Assembly: GCF_040779325.2 (NCBI RefSeq) | Contig: NZ_JBFONT020000010.1 | Location: 1-64,000, forward strand | From: Aestuariibius violaceus | GTDB lineage: Bacteria; Pseudomonadota; Alphaproteobacteria; Rhodobacterales; Rhodobacteraceae | Length of the DNA: 64,000 nucleotides | Direction: 5' to 3' | Shown: positions 17,780 to 26,392 of the stretch, piece after piece | How positions within the stretch are numbered: the stretch's first letter is position 1 | How the letters are laid out: every line of letters starts with the position of its first letter | Position numbers and translations under genes: made by a program | Notes under the pieces: generated by a model | Told to the model about the DNA's origin: nothing | Database searches by the model: none | The model's input: the letters and a program-made list of their open reading frames with translations, nothing else

Positions 17780-17911
17780 ATGAAGACCTTCGCCCTGATC
17801 GCCACCCTGACGCTGCCGGTTGCCGCGCTCACCCTCGCCGCGCCCCAGGAGAACACGAAGTTCCCGCCAGAGCGGCACGCCGAAATCACCGCGCTGCTCG
17901 CGGCCGATTGA
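17780..17911 (+). CDS. 43-residue secreted peptide
   Basis: ATG at 17780 follows GGAG at 17769-17772 with a seven-base gap, and the frame ends with TGA at 17909-17911. The product starts with an ideal short signal sequence (MKTFALIATLTLPVAALTLA) and leaves about 22 mature residues rich in charged positions (PPERHAEITALLAAD). It lies 24 bases before the exported hydrolase gene. It could be a real small exported protein, a leader or a truncated remnant. I do not recognise a family. Confidence 0.5.
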   Translation: MKTFALIATLTLPVAALTLAAPQENTKFPPERHAEITALLAAD

Positions 17912-17935
17912 TCCCCGACAAACAGGAGACCGACC

Positions 17936-18880
17936 ATGACAACCCTGACTCTCGCCACCGCCACTGCCGCCCTGATGGGCACCACCGCTCTGGCCGACGT
18001 GACCACCCAGACGCTCAGTTTCGAAAGCACCGGGGAGACCCTGACCGGCACGCTCTACCTGCCCTCGGGCTTCGACGGCACGCCGACCGACGCGGTGATT
18101 GTCACCGGCGCCTGGACCTCGGTCGAGGAACAGATGCCCGCTACCTACGCCCGCGAGATGGCCGAACGCGGCCTGATCGCCGTGACCTTCGACTTCCGCG
18201 GTTGGGGCAAGTCCGGCGACCTGCCGAACGGGCAGCGCTTCATCGAGGATCCCGCCGCCAAGACCGCCGATATCCGCGCCGCGATCGACTACGTGGCGGC
18301 GCTGCCGCAGGTCGCGGGCCTCCACGGCCTCGGCATCTGCGCCTCCGCCGGCTATATGGTCGACGCCACGCGCGGGGACGACCGCATCGCGTCTGTCGGG
18401 CTCGTCGCGCCCTGGCTGCAAGACCGCGAGATCGTCGAGGCCGTCTATGGCGGCCCGGACGGTGTCGCCGGCTTGATGCAGGTCGCCGCCGATGCGGAAG
18501 CCGCCGGTGGCCAGATCATCCCCGCTGCAGGCCCCGAAGGCGCAGAGGGCGTGCTGATGCCCATGGGCGGCTACTATTATGAACCATCTCGCGGGGCGAT
18601 CCCCGAATATGACGACGCCTGGAACAACGCTGGCTGGGACGATTGGCTCAGCTACCATCCGGTGAACGAGGCCGAGAGCTTCGACCGCCCGCTGGCCATC
18701 GTTCATTCCGACGCCGCGGCTATCCCGCAAGGCGTGCGCAGCTTCGTCGACCGCATGACGGGCGAGGCAACGCAGGCCTGGCTGCAAGACGTGACGCAGT
18801 TCGACTTCTACGACGACCCGGCCGCTGTCCAAGAGGCGTCCGACACCGTCGCCGCCCACTTCCGCGCCTACGGCGCCTGA
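17936..18880 (+). CDS. Exported alpha/beta hydrolase with cysteine nucleophile motif
   Basis: The 314-residue protein begins with a signal peptide (TLATATAALMGTTALA). The fold pattern includes the strand and oxyanion region AVIVTGAWTSVEEQ, the FDFRGWGKSG segment near residue 85 and a nucleophile elbow GICAS with C135 where serine is more usual. Cysteine in this position is known in dienelactone hydrolases. A late aspartate and histidine are available for a triad. It precedes a SnoaL-like protein and an AraC regulator, suggesting one operon. The substrate is unknown. Confidence 0.8.
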   Translation: MTTLTLATATAALMGTTALADVTTQTLSFESTGETLTGTLYLPSGFDGTPTDAVIVTGAWTSVEEQMPATYAREMAERGLIAVTFDFRGWGKSGDLPNGQRFIEDPAAKTADIRAAIDYVAALPQVAGLHGLGICASAGYMVDATRGDDRIASVGLVAPWLQDREIVEAVYGGPDGVAGLMQVAADAEAAGGQIIPAAGPEGAEGVLMPMGGYYYEPSRGAIPEYDDAWNNAGWDDWLSYHPVNEAESFDRPLAIVHSDAAAIPQGVRSFVDRMTGEATQAWLQDVTQFDFYDDPAAVQEASDTVAAHFRAYGA

Positions 18881-18933
18881 TCCCGCAGCCCGGGGCAGAC
18901 CGCCCCGGGCCCCTCATCGAAAGGAGACGACCC

Positions 18934-19485
18934 ATGACCCGCATTCTTTCCGCCACCACCTTCGCCCTTCTGCTGGCCGGTTCGGCCTCTGCCCAGATCG
19001 GCGGCGATCCCGTCACCCAAGAGACGCTGGTCGACCGGGCCGAGATGATGCGCATCGCCGATGCCATCGACGCCGCCGTCGACGCCAAGGATTGGGACGC
19101 CGCGCGCAGCTTCTTCACCGACACGATCGACGTCGACTTCACCTCGCTCGTCGGTGGGGAACCCGCCACGATCCCGGCAGACGCGCTGATCGACGGCTGG
19201 TCGGCCAACCTCGCCGGTGAGAAGGACAGCTTCCACCTGCGCGGAAATCACCGGATCACCTTCGACGGGCCGGATGCTGCCACCATGACGTCCCACGGGT
19301 ATGCCTGGAACCGTATGCCCTCGGGCGACCTGCCGGAAAACGGGGGCGAAGATCTTTGGGAGGTCTGGGGCACCTACGAACACGGCTTCACCCGGACCGA
19401 AGACGGCTGGCGCGTCGATGCCATGACCTTCACCGCGACGGCCCAGCGGGGCAGTGAGTATGTGCGCGACACGCCCGGATCGTGA
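18934..19485 (+). CDS. Exported SnoaL-like (nuclear transport factor 2 fold) protein
   Basis: The 183-residue protein has a signal peptide (ILSATTFALLLAGSASAQ) and an NTF2/SnoaL-like body. That body has the typical early helix (IADAIDAAVDAKDWDAARSFF), a catalytic-pocket region (DTIDVDFTSL), and a final sheet with WRVDAMTFTA. AAGGAG precedes the ATG. It follows the exported hydrolase and overlaps the AraC regulator start by GTGA. A small-molecule binding or isomerase function in the periplasm is possible. Confidence 0.75.
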   Translation: MTRILSATTFALLLAGSASAQIGGDPVTQETLVDRAEMMRIADAIDAAVDAKDWDAARSFFTDTIDVDFTSLVGGEPATIPADALIDGWSANLAGEKDSFHLRGNHRITFDGPDAATMTSHGYAWNRMPSGDLPENGGEDLWEVWGTYEHGFTRTEDGWRVDAMTFTATAQRGSEYVRDTPGS

Positions 19486-20303
19486 CATCACCGGCGTTCA
19501 GGCCTGGGGTCGCCCCTTTGACCGGACGCCCTATATTTCCGGCGATGCCTGGATTGATCGCCCAGACGACCGCACTCCCCGCCGGTGGCGGGGGGTTTGC
19601 GCTTCCGGCTCTGACGATCGGCGTCTTCGGTGCCGACCAGCCCGGCCATCGCCTAGCCGTCGGTGGCGATCGCGCTCAGGACGCGCCGCTGACCCGCCAT
19701 CAGGGCTGGATCCTGCCCGCGGGGGCTGAGGGGACCTGCCTGTACGACGCACCGATGGACGTCACGATGGTTTCACTTGAAACGTCGGTGCTGGAAGAGG
19801 CGGGGCTGCAGCCGGGGGCGGCGCTTGCTCCCGTGGTCGGCGACCTCGACCCGGTGCTGTTGCACCTCGCCCTCCGGGCCGAGACGTTCGGGGCGGGCGG
19901 TACGCTCTACCGCGAAACCATGCACCGCGCCGTGGCCGCGCAGATCGTGCAGGTGATGCAGCCGGTCGAAGCCCCCTTCGCGGCGATCGACGACATCCGC
20001 CTGCGCCGCGTCGCCGAATGGATCGAGGATAACCTGGCCGAAGACATATCCATTAAGGGCATGGCCGACCTCGCCGCGATGTCCTCCACCCATTTCGCCA
20101 AGGCGTTCAAGACAGCGACCGGTGCGTCGCCCTTGCAATATGTCATCGCCCGCCGGTGCGAGCGGGCCCTCGTCCTCCTACGCAGCACATCCCTGCCCGT
20201 GGCCGAGATCGCCTATCGCGTCGGCTATAACGACGTCCCGCGCTTCGGGCAGCATTTCAAGCGGCGCTTCGGGCACACCCCCGGACAGGCCCGGGCGGGT
20301 TAG
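19482..20303 (+). CDS. AraC-family transcriptional regulator
   Basis: The protein has 273 residues. The C-terminal 100 residues contain the double helix-turn-helix of AraC proteins: DISIKGMADLAAMSSTHFAKAFKTATGASPLQYVIARRCERA and then VAEIAYRVGYNDVPRFGQHFKRRFGHTPGQAR. The N-terminal half is a presumed effector domain with no clear match. The GTG start overlaps the SnoaL-like stop. It probably controls the hydrolase operon it ends. Confidence 0.9.
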   Translation: MTSPAFRPGVAPLTGRPIFPAMPGLIAQTTALPAGGGGFALPALTIGVFGADQPGHRLAVGGDRAQDAPLTRHQGWILPAGAEGTCLYDAPMDVTMVSLETSVLEEAGLQPGAALAPVVGDLDPVLLHLALRAETFGAGGTLYRETMHRAVAAQIVQVMQPVEAPFAAIDDIRLRRVAEWIEDNLAEDISIKGMADLAAMSSTHFAKAFKTATGASPLQYVIARRCERALVLLRSTSLPVAEIAYRVGYNDVPRFGQHFKRRFGHTPGQARAG

Positions 20304-20304
20304 G

Positions 20305-21627
20305 TCACTGCGCCAGCGTTGTCTCCAGCGCGCGGCCCAGCTTGGCGACCAGTTCGTCGATCTGCGCGTCCTCGATGATAAAGGGCGGGGCGATCAGGAT
20401 GTGGTCGCCGTCGCGCCCGTTCACCGTGCCGCCCGCGGGGTAGACGATCAGGCCTTCCTTCATCGCCGCCGACTTGACCTTCGCGTGCAGCTTGCGGGCG
20501 GGATCGAAGGGGCGCTTGGTCTCGCGGTCCTCGACCAGCTCGACCCCGCGGAACAGGCCACGGCCCCGGATATCACCCACATTGGCATGCTGCCCGAACG
20601 CATCGCACAGGGTGCCATTCAGCGTCTCGCCCTGCCGCTGGACCCTGTCCACAAGGCTGCGTCCGAGGATCGCCTGCACGACCGCATGACCCGCCGCCGC
20701 CGATAGGGGATGCGCGTGGTAGGTGTGCCCGTGCTGGAAACTGCCAGAGCCCTGTGCGATGGCGTCATGGATCGCTCCGGAACACAGCATCGCCCCGATC
20801 GGCATGTAGCCGGCCCCCAGCCCCTTTGCGACGGTCACGATGTCGGGCGCGATCCCGTCCTGTTCGCAGGCAAAGAACGACCCCGTCCGCCCGATGCCGC
20901 ACATCACCTCGTCGAGGATCAGCAGGACGCCGTACCGATCACAGATCTCCCGGATCCGCTTGAAATAACCGGGCACCGCCGGAACGGCCCCTGCGGTGGC
21001 ACCCACGACCGGCTCGGCGATGAAGGCCATGACCGTCTCCGGCCCCAGCCGCTCGATCTCGGCCTCCAGCTCGTTCGCGGCGCGCTGGCCGTAGGCCTCG
21101 GGGCTCTCGTTGTCCCGCCGCTCGCGATATTCGAAGCACGGCGCGATATGGGAGGTCTCGACCAGCAGCGGCGCGTATTTCTCGCGCCGCCAGGCATTCC
21201 CGCCAGCCGCCAGCGCCCCCAACGTGTTGCCGTGATAGCTTTGCCGCCGGGCGATCAGCCGATGTCGCCCTGGCTCCCCGATCTCGAGGAAATACTGCCG
21301 CGCCAGCTTGATCGCAGCCTCCACCGCCTCGGACCCGCCGGACAGCAGGTAGACCTTGTCGATCCCCTCCGGCGCCTGGTTCACCAGCAGATCCGCCAGC
21401 GCCTCCGCCGGTTCGGAGGTGAAGAAGCCGGTATGGGCAAACGCCACCTTGTCCAGCTGCGCGTGGATCGCCGCGCGGACCTCTGGATCGGAATGGCCCA
21501 AGCACGACACCGCCGCGCCGCCCGACCCGTCCAGATAGGCGCGCCCGTCCGCATCGTAGAGGTAACAGCCGTCCCCCCGTACCGCGGTGGGCAGCGCCCC
21601 CGTCCCGCGCCCGAAGACATGGCTCAC
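20305..21627 (-). CDS. Class III PLP-dependent aminotransferase
   Basis: The GTG at 21627 lies seven bases after GGAG and gives 440 residues. Family motifs are present in order: YLDGSGGAAVSCLGHSDPEV, the cofactor-binding LLSGGSEAVEAAIKLAR, SYHGNTLGALAAGG, LILDEVMCGIGRTG with the pyridine-binding aspartate, and VTVAKGLGAGYMPIGAM with the PLP lysine. It transfers an amino group, probably from an omega or beta position, to an oxo acid. As last gene of the TAXI-TRAP operon it may act on the imported compound. Confidence 0.9.
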   Translation of the reverse strand: MSHVFGRGTGALPTAVRGDGCYLYDADGRAYLDGSGGAAVSCLGHSDPEVRAAIHAQLDKVAFAHTGFFTSEPAEALADLLVNQAPEGIDKVYLLSGGSEAVEAAIKLARQYFLEIGEPGRHRLIARRQSYHGNTLGALAAGGNAWRREKYAPLLVETSHIAPCFEYRERRDNESPEAYGQRAANELEAEIERLGPETVMAFIAEPVVGATAGAVPAVPGYFKRIREICDRYGVLLILDEVMCGIGRTGSFFACEQDGIAPDIVTVAKGLGAGYMPIGAMLCSGAIHDAIAQGSGSFQHGHTYHAHPLSAAAGHAVVQAILGRSLVDRVQRQGETLNGTLCDAFGQHANVGDIRGRGLFRGVELVEDRETKRPFDPARKLHAKVKSAAMKEGLIVYPAGGTVNGRDGDHILIAPPFIIEDAQIDELVAKLGRALETTLAQ

Positions 21628-21631
21628 CCCG

Positions 21632-22066
21632 CTACTCCGCCCGGACCACAAAGACCGACTGCTTGGCATGCCGCACCACCCGCGCCGCATTGGGGCCGAG
21701 CAAATAATCGGTCAGCTCCGGCCGGTGCGAGCCCATGACGATCGCATCGACCGACAGTTTGTCGGCGGCGGTGATGATCTGGTCGTAAACTCGGCCGTGC
21801 ATCACATGGGGATGCACCTCCGTTCCGTCGGGCACATTCTCGTCGACCCACCGGGTCAGGGCCTCGCCGACCTTGTGCATCGCCTTTTCCTCGAAGCCCG
21901 CCTCGAAATAGGTGCCGACAACCGACATGCCGAAATCGGGAACGACCACGAGAACGTGGAGAATGCCGCCGTCCTCGGCCTGACACAGCCCCAGCGCCGC
22001 GGGCAGCGCCCTTTCCCAGCTGCTGGGCGCCGACAGGTCGATGGGCAGAAGAACCGTTTTGAACAT
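21632..22066 (-). CDS. UspA-family protein in a TRAP operon
   Basis: This 144-residue universal-stress-fold protein begins VLLPIDLS and ends with the nucleotide-binding pattern IVMGSHRPELTDYLLGPNAARVVRHAKQSVFVV. The glycine and serine positions of the ATP loop (GxxG-9x-G-S/T) are only partly kept, since the segment after MGSHR lacks a clean second glycine-serine. It lies between the fused TRAP permease and the aminotransferase. UspA proteins encoded beside TRAP carriers, such as TeaD, are known to modulate transport. Confidence 0.85.
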   Translation of the reverse strand: MFKTVLLPIDLSAPSSWERALPAALGLCQAEDGGILHVLVVVPDFGMSVVGTYFEAGFEEKAMHKVGEALTRWVDENVPDGTEVHPHVMHGRVYDQIITAADKLSVDAIVMGSHRPELTDYLLGPNAARVVRHAKQSVFVVRAE

Positions 22067-22079
22067 CTCTCTTCCCTCC

Positions 22080-24725
22080 TCAGAAGGCCGGTTTGGTCTG
22101 GCGCCGGCGCTGCAACAAGATGATCAGCCCCAGAAGCAGAAGCGCCGGGATGAAGAAAACCTGTTCGGGCAGCCGGTCCCGCGCGACCTGCACGGCGGCC
22201 AGTTGCACCGGCTCGTCGGCGTAGAAGTCGAAATCGATCAGCGCCTCCGCCGTCTCGGTGCCGAACATCGGCTCATCAAGGCGCATCGCCTCGCCTTCGG
22301 GCATCAAGAGAAGGCCGGTATTGGCCAGCCGCTCCTCGGCCGTGGCGCCGCTGGCGTTGACGACCAGCGTCGTCTCGGCCGTCTCGCCGGTGTTGAAGTC
22401 AGGCCCCCGGATCAGCAACCGCAACTGCTCGTCCTCCGCGGCTTCGCCCAAAGCCGTCTCGAACTGCGCCGGTTCAACCTGGCGGAATGGGTTCTGCACC
22501 ATGTCGAGCCAGACATTTGGCACGAAAAGCGTGAAGGCCACCAGAAGTAGCGCCGCGCTTTCGTAGATCCGCGACCGCGCCAGGAAATAGCCCTGCGTGG
22601 CCGCCGCGAAGAGCAGCATCGCGAAGGTCGCCACCACGAAGACGAAGACCGCCTGCAGCACCCCCTGCCACGTCCCCAGATCCACGCCATAGAGGATCAG
22701 CGTCGGGTTGAAGATGAAGAGGAACGGCAGCGCGACCGTCCTCAGCGAATAGAAGAAGGCGGTGAACCCCGTCTTGATCGGATCGCCACCCGACACAGCG
22801 GCGGCCGCGAAACTCGCGAGCCCCACGGGCGGCGTCACATCCGCCATGATCCCGAAGTAGAACACGAAGAGGTGCGCCGCGATCAGCGGCACGATCAGCC
22901 CCTCCTGCGCGCCCAGCGTCACGACGACCGACGCCATCAGCGACGACACGACGATATAGTTGGCTGTCGTCGGCAGCCCCATCCCCAGGATCAACGAGAA
23001 AAGCCCGATCAGAACCAGCATCACGAACAGGATCCCGCCCGACAGCTGTTCGACCAGCCCGGCCAGCTCCGTCCCGATGGGGGTGCGGGTGACGGTCGCC
23101 ACGATGATGCCCGCCGCCGCCGTCGCGACACCGATGCCGATCATGTTGCGCGCCCCTGCGATCAGCCCGTCACGCAGGTCGAGCAATCCGGCGCTGAACT
23201 CCGCCGCCATTTGCCCGCCTTCGCCGCGGAACACCGCCTTCAAGGGTCGCTGGGTCGCGATGATCCCGATCATCAGGGCGGTGGCGAAAAAGGCCGACCG
23301 CGCCGGGCTCTGCCGTTCGACCATCAGGAACCAGACAAGGACGATGATGGGCAGGATGTAATGCAGGCCGGTGGCGTAGATGTCCTTGACCTGCGGCAGC
23401 TTGATCTCTTCCGCGTTCGGATCGTCGACCTCGAGGTCGGGCTTGCGGGCCGCGATGGACACCAGCCAGATATAGATCGCCGCCAACGCCAGCATCATGA
23501 TCGGGCCGGTCAGGTCGGGCAGCACCGATCGCAGGGCACCGACCCCGTAGATCAACGCGGTAAAGCCCGCGCCCGCCACCGCGAACCCCACGAAGAATTT
23601 CACGATCATCCCGAGGAAGCTCTTGCTTTCCCCCAGCGCCGGCATGTCCTTCTTCAGCGCCTCCAGGTGCACGATGTAGACCAGCGCGATGTAGCTGATC
23701 ACGGCCGGGATGAAGGCGTGCTTGATGACCTCGACGTAGGAGATCCCGATGAATTCGACCATCAGGAAGGCCGCTGCCCCCATGACGGGCGGCATGATCT
23801 GCCCGTTGACCGACGAGGCGACCTCGACCGAGCCGGCCTGTTCGTTGGTAAAGCCCACCCGCTTCATCAGCGGGATCGTGAAGGTGCCGGTGGTCACCAC
23901 ATTGGCGATGGACGACCCCGAGATCAGGCCCGTCATGGCCGACCCCACGACGGCGGCCTTTGCCGGCCCGCCGCGTAGGTGACCCAGCCCGGCAAAGGCC
24001 AGCTTTATGAAGTAATTCCCCGCTCCCGCCTTATCCAGCAGCGACCCGAACAGCACGAACAGGAACACAAACGCCGTCGACACGCCCAGCGGGATGCCAA
24101 AGACGCCGCCGGTATCCAGCCATTGCGCGTTGATCAGCGCCGTGAAGCTCAAGCCCTCGTGTTCGATCAGATCGGGGATCAGCCAGCCGGTGCCCATATA
24201 GGCGTAAAGAAGGAAGATCGATCCGACGACGGTCAGGGCCGGGCCCAGTGCCCGACGGCTCGCCTCCAGCAGAATGACGATGCCGACAGCGCCGATGATG
24301 ACCTGCGTCTCGGTCGGCAGGCCCGACCGGGCGGTCAGCGCCAGCTCGTCGGCGAACCAGAAGATGTAGAAGGTACAGAAGCCGCCGATGGCCATCAGCA
24401 CCCAATCGATGATCGGCACGCGGTCGCGCGGCGAGCCCTTGAAGGCCGGATAGGCCAGAAACGCCAGAACGATGGCAAAGAACAGGTGCAGCGGCCGGGT
24501 CTGGGACGAGTTCATGACCGGCAGGTATTCCCCGAACCAAAGCATAGGCTGGGCGATCCAAAGCTGGAACAGCGACCAGACGAAGGCCAGCCCCGCGATC
24601 AGCAGCACGACCGTCCGGTTCGTGGGTGCACGTCCGCCGCTATCGGTGCTCGCGACGAGGTCCTGAAGCTCCTCGTCCGAGAATTGCCGCCCTTCGCGCC
24701 CCTCGCGCCCGTCCTGATCGGTCAT
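22080..24725 (-). CDS. TRAP transporter fused membrane subunit (DctQM-type, TAXI system)
   Basis: At 881 residues this is a fusion of small and large TRAP membrane domains, as is usual for TAXI systems. The N-terminal third holds the four-helix part (VVLLIAGLAFVWSLFQLWIA, then LFFAIVLAFLAYPAF). The large domain contains GSAMTGLISGSSIANVVTTGTFTIPLMKR and a second repeat, GMGLPTTANYIVVSSLMA. The last 200 residues include a soluble segment bearing FETALGEAAEDEQLRLLIRGPDF and a final helix. The gene follows its binding protein and precedes UspA. Confidence 0.93.
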   Translation of the reverse strand: MTDQDGREGREGRQFSDEELQDLVASTDSGGRAPTNRTVVLLIAGLAFVWSLFQLWIAQPMLWFGEYLPVMNSSQTRPLHLFFAIVLAFLAYPAFKGSPRDRVPIIDWVLMAIGGFCTFYIFWFADELALTARSGLPTETQVIIGAVGIVILLEASRRALGPALTVVGSIFLLYAYMGTGWLIPDLIEHEGLSFTALINAQWLDTGGVFGIPLGVSTAFVFLFVLFGSLLDKAGAGNYFIKLAFAGLGHLRGGPAKAAVVGSAMTGLISGSSIANVVTTGTFTIPLMKRVGFTNEQAGSVEVASSVNGQIMPPVMGAAAFLMVEFIGISYVEVIKHAFIPAVISYIALVYIVHLEALKKDMPALGESKSFLGMIVKFFVGFAVAGAGFTALIYGVGALRSVLPDLTGPIMMLALAAIYIWLVSIAARKPDLEVDDPNAEEIKLPQVKDIYATGLHYILPIIVLVWFLMVERQSPARSAFFATALMIGIIATQRPLKAVFRGEGGQMAAEFSAGLLDLRDGLIAGARNMIGIGVATAAAGIIVATVTRTPIGTELAGLVEQLSGGILFVMLVLIGLFSLILGMGLPTTANYIVVSSLMASVVVTLGAQEGLIVPLIAAHLFVFYFGIMADVTPPVGLASFAAAAVSGGDPIKTGFTAFFYSLRTVALPFLFIFNPTLILYGVDLGTWQGVLQAVFVFVVATFAMLLFAAATQGYFLARSRIYESAALLLVAFTLFVPNVWLDMVQNPFRQVEPAQFETALGEAAEDEQLRLLIRGPDFNTGETAETTLVVNASGATAEERLANTGLLLMPEGEAMRLDEPMFGTETAEALIDFDFYADEPVQLAAVQVARDRLPEQVFFIPALLLLGLIILLQRRRQTKPAF

Positions 24726-24769
24726 CGGCCCGTCCCCCTGAAACTCGTTCTTATTCCCGCGATGGGTGG

Positions 24770-24798
24770 CCCGGGCGACGTGGCAGGCGCCGCCCGGG
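24770..24798 (-). other. Intercistronic hairpin between TAXI binding protein and permease
   Basis: CCCGGGCG (24770-24777) and CGCCCGGG (24791-24798) form an 8-base stem around a 13-base loop. It lies just downstream of the binding-protein gene and has no T-run. Such structures often protect the mRNA of the abundant binding protein from decay. Confidence 0.5.
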
Positions 24799-24829
24799 AT
24801 GGGTCTTTCACATCGTCAAGGACGGCCGA

Positions 24830-25798
24830 TCACTCGATCAGGCCGGCCTCGCGGAAATAGCGCTCCGCCCCGGGATGCAGGGGGGCCGACAGGCCGTCAT
24901 TGGCCATCTCCGCCGCGTCGAGATTGGCGAAGGCCGGGTGCAGGCTGCGGAACTGGTCGATATTCTCGAACACAGCCGAAACCACCACATAGACGACCTC
25001 TTCCGGCACATCCGCGCTTGTCACGAAGGTCGCGCCGACACCGAAGGTCTGCACATCCTCGTCGTTGCCGCGATACATCCCGGCTGGGATCGTCGCCGTC
25101 CGGTAGAAGCTGTTTTCCTCCACCAGCTGGGCCACGGCATCGTTGTCGACCGTTACCAGCACCGAGTCGCAGGCGGTCGTCGCCTCCTGGATCGATCCCG
25201 ACGGGTGGCCCACCGTGTAGATCATCGCGTCGATATTGTTGTCGCACAGCGCCTGGGACTGCTCGGCCGCCTGAAGCTCGGACGCGACGGTGAAATCGTC
25301 CATCGTCCAGCCCATCGCCTCCATCAGCACTTCCATCGTACCGCGCTGGCCAGATCCCGGGTTGCCGACATTCACCCGCTTGCCCTGCAGATCCTCGAAT
25401 GTCGAAATCCCCGCATCGGCGCGTGCCACGACGGTGAACGGCTCCGGATGGACCGAGAAGACGGCCCGCAGCTCTTCGAACGGACCCTGCTCCTCAAAGC
25501 GTGAGGTGCCGTTGAACGCGTGAAACTGCCAGTCCGACTGTGCCACGCCGAATTCCAACTCGCCGCCACGGATGGCGTTGATGTTGAAGACGGACCCACC
25601 CGTCGATTCTACGCCACAGCGAACGCCATGGTCAGACCGATCCCTGTTCACCAGACGGCAGATTGCGCCGCCCGTCGGATAATAGACGCCGGTCACTCCG
25701 CCGGTGCCGATAGCGATGAAAGTATCCTGCGCCGAAGCCGCGCCAGCGCCAACGACGGTCGTAGCCGCGACAACCGCGCCGACCAAATGCTTGTTCAT
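24830..25798 (-). CDS. TAXI-family TRAP substrate-binding protein
   Basis: The start at 25798 (GGGAG upstream) gives 322 residues with the signal peptide GAVVAATTVVGAGAASAQ. The mature N-terminus reads FIAIGTGGVTGVYYPTGGAICRLVN, the hallmark of TAXI solute receptors. The conserved LQGKRVNVGNPGSGQRGTMEVLMEAMG segment lies near residue 140. TAXI systems import organic acids such as glutamate or 2-oxoglutarate, but the ligand here is open. It is the first gene of a four-gene operon. Confidence 0.95.
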   Translation of the reverse strand: MNKHLVGAVVAATTVVGAGAASAQDTFIAIGTGGVTGVYYPTGGAICRLVNRDRSDHGVRCGVESTGGSVFNINAIRGGELEFGVAQSDWQFHAFNGTSRFEEQGPFEELRAVFSVHPEPFTVVARADAGISTFEDLQGKRVNVGNPGSGQRGTMEVLMEAMGWTMDDFTVASELQAAEQSQALCDNNIDAMIYTVGHPSGSIQEATTACDSVLVTVDNDAVAQLVEENSFYRTATIPAGMYRGNDEDVQTFGVGATFVTSADVPEEVVYVVVSAVFENIDQFRSLHPAFANLDAAEMANDGLSAPLHPGAERYFREAGLIE

Positions 25799-26392
25799 GA
25801 TGTTCTCCCTGTTAATCCGAGCGAACGGATTTTCCCACGATGAGACAAAGAGTTGAAACTCGTCAAGGAGTCGGGTCATGTCTTTCGCCGCACCGATACG
25901 ACCCCTGTCGGTCTTCTTCCCCCGGGCTGAGCGGACCGGTCTGCGCGGCGCGGCCTGACTTGAAGACGCCGCCGAGGCCGCGTCGGGCTCAGCGGGGCAG
26001 GGGCCTCCACGGAAGATCACGCTCCACGCGGCTCTTAACTCTGCGGCGCTTTCGGACCCGTTCAGAGGGCGCCATGGCTGGCGCGACACTTTCTGGACAG
26101 TGGCCTCCACGAAGGAAGAGGCGCCAGCCGACGGCATCCGATCGAGGTGGGAAAGAGAATCATTTCCGCCCGAAAAGGCGGCTTTGTCGGGCGACCGGCG
26201 GCAAGCCGTCGGCTTCTCCCGAGCAATGGCTTGAAACCGGTGGCCGCTTTGTGCTCCAGTTTACGCGCTGCCCCACGCTCACCACAGGGTTAGAGCCGCA
26301 GACCGGGATCGGCAGCACCTCATTCCTCCATGATTGCCAAAGGCGCCCATCGTGGCCCGCCCTTTTCCGTTGCGACCCGAAAGGACCAATTC
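25799..26392. other. Divergent intergenic region, 594 bases
   Basis: This separates the TAXI binding protein (minus) from the Tat-exported binding protein (plus). Open frames exist on both strands but none looks like a protein. The region is long for this compact genome and must hold both promoters. No terminator or clear operator was identified. Confidence 0.45.

Noticed and set aside
17438..18859. Long minus-strand open frame of 473 codons antisense to the exported hydrolase
   Set aside because: It is Gly/Arg/His-rich without domains, while the plus strand has a signal peptide, a hydrolase fold and a ribosome-binding site.
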